Shown piece after piece: positions 45,345-54,935 of a stretch of 64,000 nt of DNA. A program made the translations under genes and the position numbers. Within the stretch, counting starts at the first letter, position 1. Every line of letters begins with the position of its first letter. This DNA is from Natribacillus halophilus (GTDB lineage Bacteria; Bacillota; Bacilli; Bacillales; Marinococcaceae): assembly GCF_900100185.1 (NCBI RefSeq), contig NZ_FNEN01000004.1, forward strand, positions 62,001 to 126,000. The letters are read 5' to 3'. A model generated the notes under the pieces. It ran no database searches and was not told the DNA's origin. It saw nothing but the letters and a program-made list of their open reading frames with translations.

Positions 45345-46289
45345 ATCGGTACATACAGTCATCAAACGGTGCTGTTACAGGAGGCGATCCACGGACTTAA
45401 TATTCATGAGGAAGGAACGTATGTGGATTGCACCTATGGCCGGGGCGGACACACCGCTGAAATTGTAAAACGCCTGAATGAAAATGGCCATCTGTACGCG
45501 CTGGATGCGGATGAAGAAGCCATTTCGGCCGGCCGGGCCCGTTTTGCAGGAGAAGAAGGAAAGGTAACCTTTATACACGGGAATTTTCGTGAAACGGTTC
45601 CCCGGTTACAGTCATACGGAGTCGACTCCCTGAACGGCGTATTGTTTGACCTTGGTGTCTCCTCGCCGCAATTGGATGACAAAAGCCGCGGTTTTAGTTA
45701 CCGCGGAGAGGAACCTTTGGATATGCGCATGGATCGGGGTCAGTCTCTCACCGCCGAGGAGATCGTTCACACTTGGACGTATGAAGCGCTTGTAAGCGTG
45801 ATTGCCCGCTATGGAGAAGAAAAATATGCCAAATCCATTGCGCGAGCCATCGAATCGGCACGGAACAAATACAGGATTAACACAACGGCTCAACTGGCTG
45901 AGATCGTTAAGGACGGCATCCCGGCTGCGGCGCGCAGGAGCGGCGGCCACCCGGCCAAACGAACGTTTCAGGCCCTTCGCATTGCCGTCAACGATGAACT
46001 GCAGGCGTTTGAAGATGCCTTGACGTCGTTAATCGCCAGGTTGCATCCGGCAGGTGGACGTATGGCCGTGATTACTTTTCACTCCCTGGAAGATCGCATC
46101 GCGAAACGAACGCTTGATGCGTACTGCAAATCACCGGAACTTCCCCCCGGACTGCCGGTTATTCCGGAAGAGATGAAACCGTCCATGCAGTGGATCAACA
46201 AAAAACCGATCGTCCCCTCATCGGATGAGATTGAAATAAATCGCAGGGCAAGATCGGCAAGGTTACGTATTGCCGAGAAAATAAGGTAG
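45345..46289 (+). CDS. rsmH: 16S rRNA (cytosine-1402-N4)-methyltransferase RsmH
   Basis: 315-residue SAM enzyme (MraW). Family start HQTVLLQEAI, SAM site VDCTYGRGGHTAEI, DLGVSSPQLD and EEPLDMRMD motifs, and late RRSGGHPAKRTFQALRI. The start is a problem: after the AAGGGGG site at 45329-45335 there is no ATG, GTG or TTG in frame until GTG 45369, which would remove the conserved His of the opening motif. ATC 45345, at 9-base spacing, is the best placed codon and is given here. The upstream in-frame GTG 45216 would add 43 residues of out-of-frame mraZ. A sequencing error (ATC for ATG) is possible. Confidence 0.9.
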   Translation: MGTYSHQTVLLQEAIHGLNIHEEGTYVDCTYGRGGHTAEIVKRLNENGHLYALDADEEAISAGRARFAGEEGKVTFIHGNFRETVPRLQSYGVDSLNGVLFDLGVSSPQLDDKSRGFSYRGEEPLDMRMDRGQSLTAEEIVHTWTYEALVSVIARYGEEKYAKSIARAIESARNKYRINTTAQLAEIVKDGIPAAARRSGGHPAKRTFQALRIAVNDELQAFEDALTSLIARLHPAGGRMAVITFHSLEDRIAKRTLDAYCKSPELPPGLPVIPEEMKPSMQWINKKPIVPSSDEIEINRRARSARLRIAEKIR

Positions 46290-46302
46290 AAGGAGGTCAT
46301 CG

Positions 46303-46650
46303 ATGAGAAACTTAGCAGAAAAGCCATATGTAAGAGAAGAACAGAGGGAAGTTCAAACGGTCCGAAGGCAGATCAGGAAGACATTTACACGCGCTGAAAA
46401 AGGTCTGCTCACATTGATTGGCGCTGCCATTGTTTTTTCAGCGATACTGATGGTCTCGAATTACGCAAGCATGTATACCCAGAACCAGGAAATATCACAA
46501 TTGCAAAATGATATTAGTCAGCAACAGCAGTACAATGAAGGGCTTGAACACCAAGTGTCCGAATTGAGCGATCCGGAACGCATTCTGAATATCGCAGAGG
46601 AAAACGGAATGGAACTTAACGAGGATAATGTTCGTGTGCTGCAACCTTAA
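46303..46650 (+). CDS. ftsL: Cell division protein FtsL
   Basis: 115-residue bitopic membrane protein of the divisome. Basic N-terminal tail, one helix (about residues 34-55, LLTLIGAAIVFSAILMVS), then an outside coiled coil (QEISQLQNDISQQQQYNEGL) that pairs with DivIC. ATG 46303 follows AGAAGGAGG. Lies between rsmH and pbpB as in all Bacillus. Confidence 0.92.
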   Translation: MRNLAEKPYVREEQREVQTVRRQIRKTFTRAEKGLLTLIGAAIVFSAILMVSNYASMYTQNQEISQLQNDISQQQQYNEGLEHQVSELSDPERILNIAEENGMELNEDNVRVLQP

Positions 46651-46680
46651 AGATTATACATATACGGGTGGTGGAAACGG

Positions 46681-48819
46681 TTGAAGCGGAAAGCGATTAT
46701 TTACAGAGCCATCGTTCTTTTTGGCATTGCAGCTATCACCATTGCCGTATTAGGTGGGCGATTTTTATTCGTTCAATTTTCCGGGGAAATTGACGGTGTT
46801 GATTTAGAAGCGCTCGCGAGTGAAAGATGGACGAACGAGGAACCTCTGCACGGGGAGCGGGGGGGCATTTATACGGCGGATGGCGAAGAGGTTGCTGAAG
46901 AAGTGACGAGTTATACGGCTTACGCGATTATCGAAGACGGTTATGAAGAAGCCGTGGAAGATGCCGAGGCAACAGCTCGGGAACTCGCTCCTTTGATCGA
47001 CATGGACGAAAATCGTTTATATAACATGCTTACAAGTGATCAATTCCAGGTGGAATTGGGCACAGGCGCCCGTCACCTTAGTTACGACGAAAGAGAAGAC
47101 ATCGAGGCCCTGGGCCTGGACGGCATTCATTTTCGAACGGAGCCTAGACGCTATTACCCGAATCAGGATTTTGCCTCCCACGTTCTCGGCTATTTCGACC
47201 GTGGTTTAAATGAGGCGGTGATGGGACTGGAAGCCCGTTTGGACCAGGATCTCGGTGGTGAAGAGGGGTCCATGAATTATCAGGTGTCCCGTGACGGCGT
47301 CCCCCTTCCCGGGCAAAATGAAGACATTCAGAATGCTTACGACGGCAATGATGTCCACCTGACCTTGAATGCCAATATTCAACTCGCCCTGGAACAATCG
47401 ATGAATGCCGTGGAAGAAGAGTACGATCCCGAGCGCATGACCGCCATTGTGGCTCATGCAGAAACGGGGGCTGTTCTCGGGATGAGTAATCGCCCTTCCT
47501 TTAATCCGAATGAGTATGAAGATATCACAAACCATACGAACTTCGCGGTCGCCGATCATTATGAACCCGGCTCAACGATGAAAATGTTCACGATGGCAGC
47601 GGCTGTCGAAAGCGGAGATTACGACGGGGACGAAGAGTTCGAATCCGGGGAATACGATCCGGGTTACGATACGGTCATCAGCGATCACAATGACGGAGAG
47701 GGCTGGGGCACCATCACTTACGATGAAGCGGTGGAACGTTCCTCAAATGTAGGCTTATCCAAGTTAGTGAACGAAGAAATGGGAGCCGACACCTTTTATG
47801 CTGCCCTTGAACGCTTCGGTTTCGGAGAGGCCACCGGTATCGAACTTCCCCGTGAAGCGGAGGGCGTCATCACAGACAGTGAGCTCGATGCGATTTATAC
47901 AGGGTTCGGACAAGCTTCGGCGGTTACACCTATTCAACAAATACAGGCAGCTACGGCCATTGCCAATAATGGCAGGATGATGTCCCCATATATCGTCGAG
48001 GAGATGGTCAACCCGAACGTCGCTGAAACCTATTATGAAAGTGAACCGGAAATCGCCGGGGAGCCTATTTCCGAAGACACAGCCGAAGAAGTGAGGGAAC
48101 AACTCCAGGAAGCCGTCTACGGGGAAAATGCGACCGGTGGTGCCTTTCAGGTAGACGGAATTGATATTGCAGGTAAAACAGGCACCGCGCAAATCCCATC
48201 GGAAAACGGATATTTATCAGGGGAAAATCAAAACATTTATTCGTTTTTGGGCATGGCGCCGGCAGATGATCCGGAAGTTGTCATGTACGTCGCCGTCGAT
48301 CGACCGAACCTGCCTGCCGACGAAGCCGGCACACAGCCAGTGTCGACGATATTCAACACCGTGATGCAGCAGAGTATGCAGTATTTTCGCATGCAGCCTG
48401 AAGAATCATTGAGCTCGGAAGAAAGGGAATCGCTGGATGCTGAAGGCATTGAACTGGAAGATGCCAGCGGCATGCGCACGGATAATGCCTCGGAGATGAT
48501 TGCGGAACAAAATCTCGAACCCTTTATACTAGGAGAGGGACGTCGCATCGAGCAGCAGTATCCGTTTGCCGGAGAGCAGGTCATCGCCGGAGAGAATATC
48601 TTTCTTGTCAGTGACGATACGTGGGAGATGCCGGATATGACGGGGTGGTCGGCAAGAGATGTCGTTAAATTCAGCACGGCCACCGGCATGCATGTGGAAC
48701 ATGAGGGGACCGGATACGTGACGGATCAAAGTATGGAACCCGGGAGTGAAGCAGGGAGCCATGACTCGCTCACCGTTGCATTTGGCGAAAGTGATGAGGA
48801 ATCAGATGACGAAAATTAG
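46681..48819 (+). CDS. pbpB: Penicillin-binding protein 2B
   Basis: 712-residue division-specific transpeptidase. One N-terminal helix (about 9-30), a dimerisation domain, and the transpeptidase domain with SxxK at Ser298-Lys301 (EPGSTMK), SSN near residue 357 and GKTGTAQ near 500. Two PASTA modules close the protein (about 585-705). TTG 46681 follows GGTGG, in the position normal for pbpB. The stop codon TAG lies inside a repeat copy, and the C-terminus is extremely acidic (ESDEESDDEN), so the repeat may have replaced the original 3' end. Confidence 0.95.
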   Translation: MKRKAIIYRAIVLFGIAAITIAVLGGRFLFVQFSGEIDGVDLEALASERWTNEEPLHGERGGIYTADGEEVAEEVTSYTAYAIIEDGYEEAVEDAEATARELAPLIDMDENRLYNMLTSDQFQVELGTGARHLSYDEREDIEALGLDGIHFRTEPRRYYPNQDFASHVLGYFDRGLNEAVMGLEARLDQDLGGEEGSMNYQVSRDGVPLPGQNEDIQNAYDGNDVHLTLNANIQLALEQSMNAVEEEYDPERMTAIVAHAETGAVLGMSNRPSFNPNEYEDITNHTNFAVADHYEPGSTMKMFTMAAAVESGDYDGDEEFESGEYDPGYDTVISDHNDGEGWGTITYDEAVERSSNVGLSKLVNEEMGADTFYAALERFGFGEATGIELPREAEGVITDSELDAIYTGFGQASAVTPIQQIQAATAIANNGRMMSPYIVEEMVNPNVAETYYESEPEIAGEPISEDTAEEVREQLQEAVYGENATGGAFQVDGIDIAGKTGTAQIPSENGYLSGENQNIYSFLGMAPADDPEVVMYVAVDRPNLPADEAGTQPVSTIFNTVMQQSMQYFRMQPEESLSSEERESLDAEGIELEDASGMRTDNASEMIAEQNLEPFILGEGRRIEQQYPFAGEQVIAGENIFLVSDDTWEMPDMTGWSARDVVKFSTATGMHVEHEGTGYVTDQSMEPGSEAGSHDSLTVAFGESDEESDDEN

Positions 48820-48869
48820 TTGCACTTATGCAGGATAAGAAAGTGGTTTATACTTTCTTACCTGCCAAG
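48817..48869 (-). repeat. Dispersed two-hairpin repeat, copy 5 (half)
   Basis: Reverse orientation: TTAGTTGCACTTATGCAGG, then hairpin 1 (ATAAGAAAGTGG to CCACTTTCTTAC equivalent, GATAAGAAAGT with ACTTTCTTACC). Hairpin 2 is absent. The TAG at its edge is the stop codon of pbpB. Confidence 0.88.
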
Positions 48870-48955
48870 AAAGCGAATAATCGCTGCTTGTTCTTAAAGC
48901 CGTCGTACAAGCATAGATGTGAAAAGGAAGTATCTATCAGACGAGGTGGCCTTTC

Positions 48956-50875
48956 ATGTCTAAAATTACGAAGACGCTTGTACGTCGGCGGTTGCTTTTC
49001 ATATTGCTGGCCGGGGTGATCATAACCCTGGTGCTCGTTGTCAGACTCGGTTACGTGCAATTTTCACTGGGAGGCTGGTTGACGGAAGAAGCAGAGGAGT
49101 CATGGAGCCGGGATTTGCCTTTTGAAGCGGAACGGGGAGAAATTCTGGATCGTCATGGGGAAGTGTTGGCAACAAATGTAAGTGCCCCTTCCATCCTCGT
49201 CGTTCCGAGACAGATCGTCGATCCGGTGGAGACAGCCGAACAACTCGCAGATAGCCTGGAAGCCGAGGAGCAAGAGGTCTATGAACAGATTACTGAGGAA
49301 AGTTCGATGGTCCGGCTCACCCCTTTTGGACGCAAAATTGAACAGGAGGTCGCCTCGGAAGTACGTGAACAACGGTTGCCGGGCGTTTATATTGTCGAAG
49401 ACAACAAGCGCCATTATCCTCACGGCGAACACCTTGCCCATGTGCTGGGATTTGCGGGGATTGACAATCAGGGACTTACCGGTGTGGAAAGATACTATGA
49501 TGACTATTTGCAAGGGGAGAGCGGACACGTCTCTTTCTTTTCCGATGCCCAGGGACAACGGTTGCCGGGCATGGCCGATCAATATCAGGAACCGCAAAAT
49601 GGCATGGACGCGCAGTTGACGATCGACAATCAGGTGCAGACGATCATCGAACGGGAGCTGGATAACGCCGAAGCTACGTATAACCCGGAAGGCGCGCTCG
49701 CGATTGCCATGGATCCCAACAATGGGGAAATTCTGGGCATGGCCAGTCGGCCCCATTACAATCCGGATGACTATCAGTCGGTCTCTCCGGAGATTTATGA
49801 TCAAAACCGGCCGATATGGTCGACGTTTGAACCGGGTTCAACGTTCAAGATCATTACGTTGGCGTCTGCGCTGGAAGAGGATGAAGTGGACCTTGACAAC
49901 GACCATTTTCATGATCCCGGCTATATTGAAGTCGCAGGCGAACGCTTGCGTTGCTGGAAAAAAGGCGGGCACGGGCAGCAAACGTATCTGGAAGTTGTCC
50001 AAAACTCCTGTAACCCGGGGTTTGTTTCGTTGGGAGAACGATTGGGAACGGAGACACTTTTCGATTATATCGATCAGTTTGGATTCGGGGAACAGACCGG
50101 GATCGATATGGAAGGAGAAGGGACCGGTATCCTTTTTGATGTAGAAGATGTCGGCCCGCTGGAGCGTTCCACGACCGCTTTCGGACAAGGGGTGTCCGTG
50201 ACGCCTATCCAACAGGTCACCGCCATGGCTGCTGCAGTAAATGGCGGAACGCTTTACCAACCTTATGTAGCGAAGGACTGGCTTGAGCCCGAGAGCGGAT
50301 CTGTCGTGGACAGCCAGACGCCCATCGCCCAAAGAGATGTGATCTCGGAAGAAACATCATCGGAAGTGCGCCGGGCACTGGAAAACGTCGTGGCGAGAGG
50401 GACCGGCGGAGGCGCGTTCGTTGATGGCTACCGTGTAGGCGGAAAAACGGGCACCGCCCAAAAAGCGCAAGGCGGTCGTTATTTGGAGAACAACCATATC
50501 GTCTCGTTTAACGGTTTTGCGCCTGCAGATGACCCTGAAATCGTCGTTTATGTTGCGATCGACAATCCTCAGGGTACGATGCAATTCGGCGGGGTCGTGA
50601 CCGCTCCGATCGTCGGGCAAATCATGGAGGACAGCCTGGAGGCGATGGGGGTCCCGCGCCGAGACGAGCAAATTGAAAAGGAACTCACCTGGTCGGATCT
50701 CCCGTCTCTGGAGGTTCCGGATGTGACCGGGTTGACATTAAGAGAGTTGCATGATGCCAACTATCCGCTCGAGCTTGAAATAGAGGGCGAAGGGGAAGAA
50801 GTTTATCGCCAGTCCCCGGCAGCAGGCGAACGAGTGGAAGAGGGTTCAACGCTCAGATTGTACATGGGTGGGTGA
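48956..50875 (+). CDS. spoVD: Stage V sporulation protein D (SpoVD)
   Basis: 639-residue PBP needed for spore cortex peptidoglycan in B. subtilis. One helix (about 12-33), dimerisation domain, transpeptidase with Ser295-x-x-Lys298 (EPGSTFK), SCN near residue 350 and GKTGTAQ near 500, and one PASTA domain at the end (about 580-639). A paralogue of pbpB with the usual tandem order. ATG 48956 is preceded by AGGTGG by 6 bases. It is expected to work with the SEDS protein SpoVE encoded downstream. Confidence 0.93.
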   Translation: MSKITKTLVRRRLLFILLAGVIITLVLVVRLGYVQFSLGGWLTEEAEESWSRDLPFEAERGEILDRHGEVLATNVSAPSILVVPRQIVDPVETAEQLADSLEAEEQEVYEQITEESSMVRLTPFGRKIEQEVASEVREQRLPGVYIVEDNKRHYPHGEHLAHVLGFAGIDNQGLTGVERYYDDYLQGESGHVSFFSDAQGQRLPGMADQYQEPQNGMDAQLTIDNQVQTIIERELDNAEATYNPEGALAIAMDPNNGEILGMASRPHYNPDDYQSVSPEIYDQNRPIWSTFEPGSTFKIITLASALEEDEVDLDNDHFHDPGYIEVAGERLRCWKKGGHGQQTYLEVVQNSCNPGFVSLGERLGTETLFDYIDQFGFGEQTGIDMEGEGTGILFDVEDVGPLERSTTAFGQGVSVTPIQQVTAMAAAVNGGTLYQPYVAKDWLEPESGSVVDSQTPIAQRDVISEETSSEVRRALENVVARGTGGGAFVDGYRVGGKTGTAQKAQGGRYLENNHIVSFNGFAPADDPEIVVYVAIDNPQGTMQFGGVVTAPIVGQIMEDSLEAMGVPRRDEQIEKELTWSDLPSLEVPDVTGLTLRELHDANYPLELEIEGEGEEVYRQSPAAGERVEEGSTLRLYMGG

Positions 50876-50972
50876 CAAAACGGACGATTCCGATTAAAAT
50901 CATAAATGGAAGACCAGCCAGGGAATGTCTTGGCTGTTCTCTTATCGTCTGGAAGCGAAGGGAAGAGAAAAA

Positions 50973-52445
50973 ATGTATCTGGATGAATGTGTGGCGGGTT
51001 TACTCGCTTATACCAAAACGAAAACAGGAAATCCGCCGATTTCTTCGGTGGAAATGGATTCCCGTCTCGTAAAGGCGGGGGCGTTGTTCGTCGCCCTGCG
51101 CGGATTTACGGTTGACGGTCATCACTACGTACGGGAGGCCGTGGAAAAGGGAGCGGCAGCAGTCGTCGCTGAAGAAGCTTTAGAGATCGATGTGCCTGTC
51201 ATCGTCGTAACGGACACAAAACGGGCGCTCGCCCAAATGTCCAGCCGTTTTTACGGACGTCCCACCCATGATCTCAATATCATCGGTGTCACCGGGACGA
51301 ATGGAAAGACGACGACCACGCACCTACTGGATGAAATTTTTCGGGAAGATGAAAGAAAAACAGGGTTGATTGGTACCCTCTACACGAAATATAATGACGA
51401 GGTGCTCGAAGCTAAACTGACGACCCCGGAGTCGGTACAGCTCCAGCAGACGTTTGCTGACATGAAAAAAGCGGATGTCACCGATGTGACGATGGAAGTA
51501 TCCTCACACGCGTTGTCGCTCGGCAGAGTGCGGGGGACCGATTTTAATATCGCTGTTTTTACAAATCTCAGTACCGATCACCTGGACTATCACGAAACGA
51601 TGGATGATTATAAACAGGCGAAGGGTCTCTTGTTTTCTCAGCTTGGCAACACTTATGATAAAGATTTAAGAGCGGCGATCATCAACAACGACGATCCCTA
51701 TGCCCGTTACATGATGAGTGTCACGGGCGTGCCGATATTGACGTACGGTTTGCAAGCCGGCGCGGATGTTCGCGCTCGCGATCTGAACGCAGGTCCGACG
51801 GGTACCTTTTTTACCCTTGAGGTCGGCGGGGAATCACTGGATTTAAACCTGAAAATGATCGGCCGTTTTAGCGTCTATAATGCCCTGGCAGCAGCGGCAG
51901 CGGCGTATGTTTCCGGCGTTGCCCTGCCTACGATCAAGAAAAGTCTGGAATCCGCCCAGGCCATCCCGGGACGGTTTGAGCCCGTGGAAGAAGGACAGGA
52001 TTTTGCGGTGATCGTCGACTATGCCCATACCTCCGACAGTCTGGATAATATTTTGCAAACGGTACGGGATTTAACGGCTCACAACGTTTACGTTGTCGTC
52101 GGTTGTGGCGGTGATCGCGATCGCACGAAGCGCCCCGAGATGGCGAGAATTGCCATCGAGTACGCCGATGAAGCGATCTTCACTTCCGATAATCCGCGCA
52201 GTGAAGATCCCGGCGCTATTCTTCGGGACATGGAAGCAGGCGTCGGCGCTCATACTTATCAAACGATCAGCGATCGCAGAGCAGCGATTCGTTATGCCGT
52301 CGACAAAGCAAAAAAGAAAGATGTCATCGTCATTGCCGGCAAAGGGCATGAACCCTATCAGGAAATTGAAGGTGTCTTTCATAGCTTTGATGATCGTGTT
52401 GAGGCGAAAGAGGCCATTCATGACCGCAGGGACCGTGAAACATAA
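50973..52445 (+). CDS. murE: UDP-MurNAc-tripeptide synthetase (meso-DAP adding)
   Basis: 490-residue ATP ligase adding the third stem residue. ATP loop GVTGTNGKTTT near residue 110, HALSLGRV region, and DNPRSED near residue 405. The DNPR motif with Arg is the meso-diaminopimelate-specific form, so the wall should carry meso-DAP. ATG 50973 is chosen with AAGGGAAGAG upstream; an earlier ATG at 50925 is in a region that forms a small hairpin (CCAGCCA with TGGCTG) after spoVD. Confidence 0.95.
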   Translation: MYLDECVAGLLAYTKTKTGNPPISSVEMDSRLVKAGALFVALRGFTVDGHHYVREAVEKGAAAVVAEEALEIDVPVIVVTDTKRALAQMSSRFYGRPTHDLNIIGVTGTNGKTTTTHLLDEIFREDERKTGLIGTLYTKYNDEVLEAKLTTPESVQLQQTFADMKKADVTDVTMEVSSHALSLGRVRGTDFNIAVFTNLSTDHLDYHETMDDYKQAKGLLFSQLGNTYDKDLRAAIINNDDPYARYMMSVTGVPILTYGLQAGADVRARDLNAGPTGTFFTLEVGGESLDLNLKMIGRFSVYNALAAAAAAYVSGVALPTIKKSLESAQAIPGRFEPVEEGQDFAVIVDYAHTSDSLDNILQTVRDLTAHNVYVVVGCGGDRDRTKRPEMARIAIEYADEAIFTSDNPRSEDPGAILRDMEAGVGAHTYQTISDRRAAIRYAVDKAKKKDVIVIAGKGHEPYQEIEGVFHSFDDRVEAKEAIHDRRDRET

Positions 52446-52483
52446 GAATACCTGGGATGTAGGACCGGAAAGGAGTGAACGTC

Positions 52484-53467
52484 TTGAGTGAACCGTCAAT
52501 TTTAATAGCCATTGTAGCATCCTTTGTTCTAAGCGTCCTCCTTTCCCCGTTGTTCATTCCGATGTTACATAGGCTGAAATTCGGGCAAAGCATTCGCGAG
52601 GAAGGCCCTGCCAGCCATCAGAAAAAGAGCGGGACACCGACGATGGGCGGCGTTGTCGTTCTCTTGTCGGTCGTCCTGTCCGTGTTTCTGGTCATTCCCT
52701 TTTTCACGGATCTGGATGTTAATTATCAAATATGGTTACTGTTACTCGTAACGGTGGCTTTCGGCATCGTGGGCTTTTTGGACGATTTTATTAAGGTGGT
52801 TTTAAAAAGAAATCTCGGTTTAAATTCAAAACAAAAGTTACTTGCCCAATTGCTCGTCGCCGTTATTTTCTATGTCGTTTTACGCCAGTATGAGTTTTCC
52901 ACGGCAGTGGAGGTCCCGGGTCTTGGATTCAGCGTCGACATCGGCATTCTCTATTTATTGCTCGTCGCGGTCATGCTCGTGGGAGCATCGAATGCTGTCA
53001 ACCTCACCGACGGCCTTGATGGCCTATTGGCCGGTACATCTGCCATTGCTTTCGGTGCCTATGCTGTGCTCGCCTGGAACGCAGATTTCCCGGAGGTGGC
53101 GATTTTTTGCGCCACCGTCGTCGGGGCCGTGCTTGGCTTTTTAGTCTTCAATGCCCACCCCGCGAAGGTGTTCATGGGGGATACCGGATCGCTGGCCCTC
53201 GGCGGGGCGATCGCCGCGGTGGCTATCATTACGAAAATGGAGATTCTCCTCATAATCATCGGCGGTGTTTTCGTCATCGAAACGCTGTCGGTGATCATTC
53301 AAGTGCTCGTCTATAAACTTAAAGGCAGGCGTGTATTCAAAATGAGTCCTTTGCACCATCATTATGAACTCTCGGGTTGGTCCGAGTGGAAAGTGGTCGT
53401 CGTTTTCTGGCTCCTTGCCATCGTTTTTGCGATCATCGGTGTGTATATAGAGGTGTGGGCCTTATGA
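52484..53467 (+). CDS. mraY: Phospho-MurNAc-pentapeptide transferase
   Basis: 327-residue polytopic membrane enzyme making lipid I. About ten helices, with conserved FLDDFIKV near residue 88, NLTDGLDGL near 175 and [11 protein letters not shown] near 228, and the late [12 protein letters not shown] loop with the catalytic His. TTG 52484 is chosen because AAAGGAG lies 8 bases before it; a GTG at 52475 overlaps that site. Overlaps murD by 4 bases (ATGA). Confidence 0.96.
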   Translation: MSEPSILIAIVASFVLSVLLSPLFIPMLHRLKFGQSIREEGPASHQKKSGTPTMGGVVVLLSVVLSVFLVIPFFTDLDVNYQIWLLLLVTVAFGIVGFLDDFIKVVLKRNLGLNSKQKLLAQLLVAVIFYVVLRQYEFSTAVEVPGLGFSVDIGILYLLLVAVMLVGASNAVNLTDGLDGLLAGTSAIAFGAYAVLAWNADFPEVAIFCATVVGAVLGFLVFNAHPAKVFMGDTGSLALGGAIAAVAIITKMEILLIIIGGVFVIETLSVIIQVLVYKLKGRRVFKMSPLHHHYELSGWSEWKVVVVFWLLAIVFAIIGVYIEVWAL

Positions 53468-54825
53468 CAGATCCGCTGCTGGTGAATATAAAAAATGAAA
53501 CCGTGCTCGTCCTCGGCTTTGCCAAAAGCGGCGAAGCGGCGGCCCGTTTGCTCGTCAAATACGGGGCCCGTGTCATCGTGAATGAAGCGAAGCCGAAAGA
53601 GGAGCTACAGGGAACCGAAGAACTGGAAGCTTTAGGCGTCACGTTTGTGACGGGCGGACATCCGTTGCAGCTGTTTACGGCCGACCGGATTCGTTTAATC
53701 GTCAAAAATCCGGGCATTCGCTACGATAATCCGGTGATCGAGGAAGGCTTGCACCGGAATATTCCCGTCGTTACGGAAGTCGAGCTTGCTTCCTGGCTCC
53801 TCAGGGGTACGATGCTTGCCATTACAGGTTCGAACGGAAAAACGACGACGACAAAAGTGATTCATGAAATGTTGCTTACTGATCAAAAAAGCGCGAAGCT
53901 GGCGGGAAATATCGGCTTGCCCTCCTGTGAAGTAGCCGATACAGTCCTGGAAAATGAATACATGGTGACGGAAGTGTCCAGTTTTCAATTGAAGGGAACC
54001 CTGCATTTTCGCCCGCACATCGCGGTTTTGCTCAACATCTTCGATGCCCACCTCGACTATCACGGCACGAGGGCCGACTATAATCACTCAAAAGCCCGCG
54101 TAGCCCATAATCTCACCGCTGATGACTATTTTGTCTATAATGCCGACGATGAGGTCGTTGCAGATATAGCGAGGAACAGCAAGGGGACAAACATCCCTTT
54201 TTCCGTGCACAGAAGGCTGTCACAGGGAGCCTCCCATGAAGGAGGCATCGTGTATTGGCATAATCAGGCGCTGCTTCACACCGATGACATTCTCCTCCCC
54301 GGCATCCACAACCTTGAAAATGTACTGGCCGCGCTAGCGGTGGCCAAGCTTGTCGGTGTATCTTTGGCCGCGATCAAACAAGTGCTTGGTACTTTCACAG
54401 GCGTTGAACATCGCCTGGAATTTGTGAAAGAACTAAACGGGCGAAAAGTTTATAACGATTCGAAAGCGACGAACATGCTTGCCACCTCCCGCGCCCTGGC
54501 AGCTTTCCGGGAGCCCATCGTCCTGATCGCGGGCGGGTTGGATCGCGGGAACGATTTTTCGTCATTGGCGAGCAGTTTTGCAAATGTGAAGGCGATGGTG
54601 ACGTATGGCGAGACGAGCGACAAGCTCAAGGAAGCCGGAGCGCTCGCCGGTGTGCCCGTCATTAAAAGCACACAACACCTGGCAGAAGCGGTAAAGGAAG
54701 CTTATCCACTTACTGATAAAGAAGACATTCTCTTGTTTTCCCCGGCCTGTGCCAGTTGGGATCAGTTTAAAACCTTTGAGGAACGGGGCGATTGTTTCGT
54801 CAACGCGATTGAGCAGCTCGTCTAA
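53464..54825 (+). CDS. murD: UDP-N-acetylmuramoylalanine--D-glutamate ligase
   Basis: 453-residue ATP ligase adding D-Glu. N-terminal NAD-like loop [18 protein letters not shown] loop TGSNGKTTT near residue 120, EVSSFQL near 165, and late HRLEFV and NDSKATN motifs. ATG 53464 overlaps the mraY stop (ATGA) and AGAGG lies 9 bases upstream. Normal length. Confidence 0.96.
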   Translation: MTDPLLVNIKNETVLVLGFAKSGEAAARLLVKYGARVIVNEAKPKEELQGTEELEALGVTFVTGGHPLQLFTADRIRLIVKNPGIRYDNPVIEEGLHRNIPVVTEVELASWLLRGTMLAITGSNGKTTTTKVIHEMLLTDQKSAKLAGNIGLPSCEVADTVLENEYMVTEVSSFQLKGTLHFRPHIAVLLNIFDAHLDYHGTRADYNHSKARVAHNLTADDYFVYNADDEVVADIARNSKGTNIPFSVHRRLSQGASHEGGIVYWHNQALLHTDDILLPGIHNLENVLAALAVAKLVGVSLAAIKQVLGTFTGVEHRLEFVKELNGRKVYNDSKATNMLATSRALAAFREPIVLIAGGLDRGNDFSSLASSFANVKAMVTYGETSDKLKEAGALAGVPVIKSTQHLAEAVKEAYPLTDKEDILLFSPACASWDQFKTFEERGDCFVNAIEQLV

Positions 54826-54935
54826 CTTCCAACCTCCAACCTCTCACTTCTAAAACGGACAAACCGTCATACGTATGAGTAGCACCCTTTCTATCTGAAT
54901 GGGTGTGAATCGCGGGTGTGTGACGGGGTGAAGAT

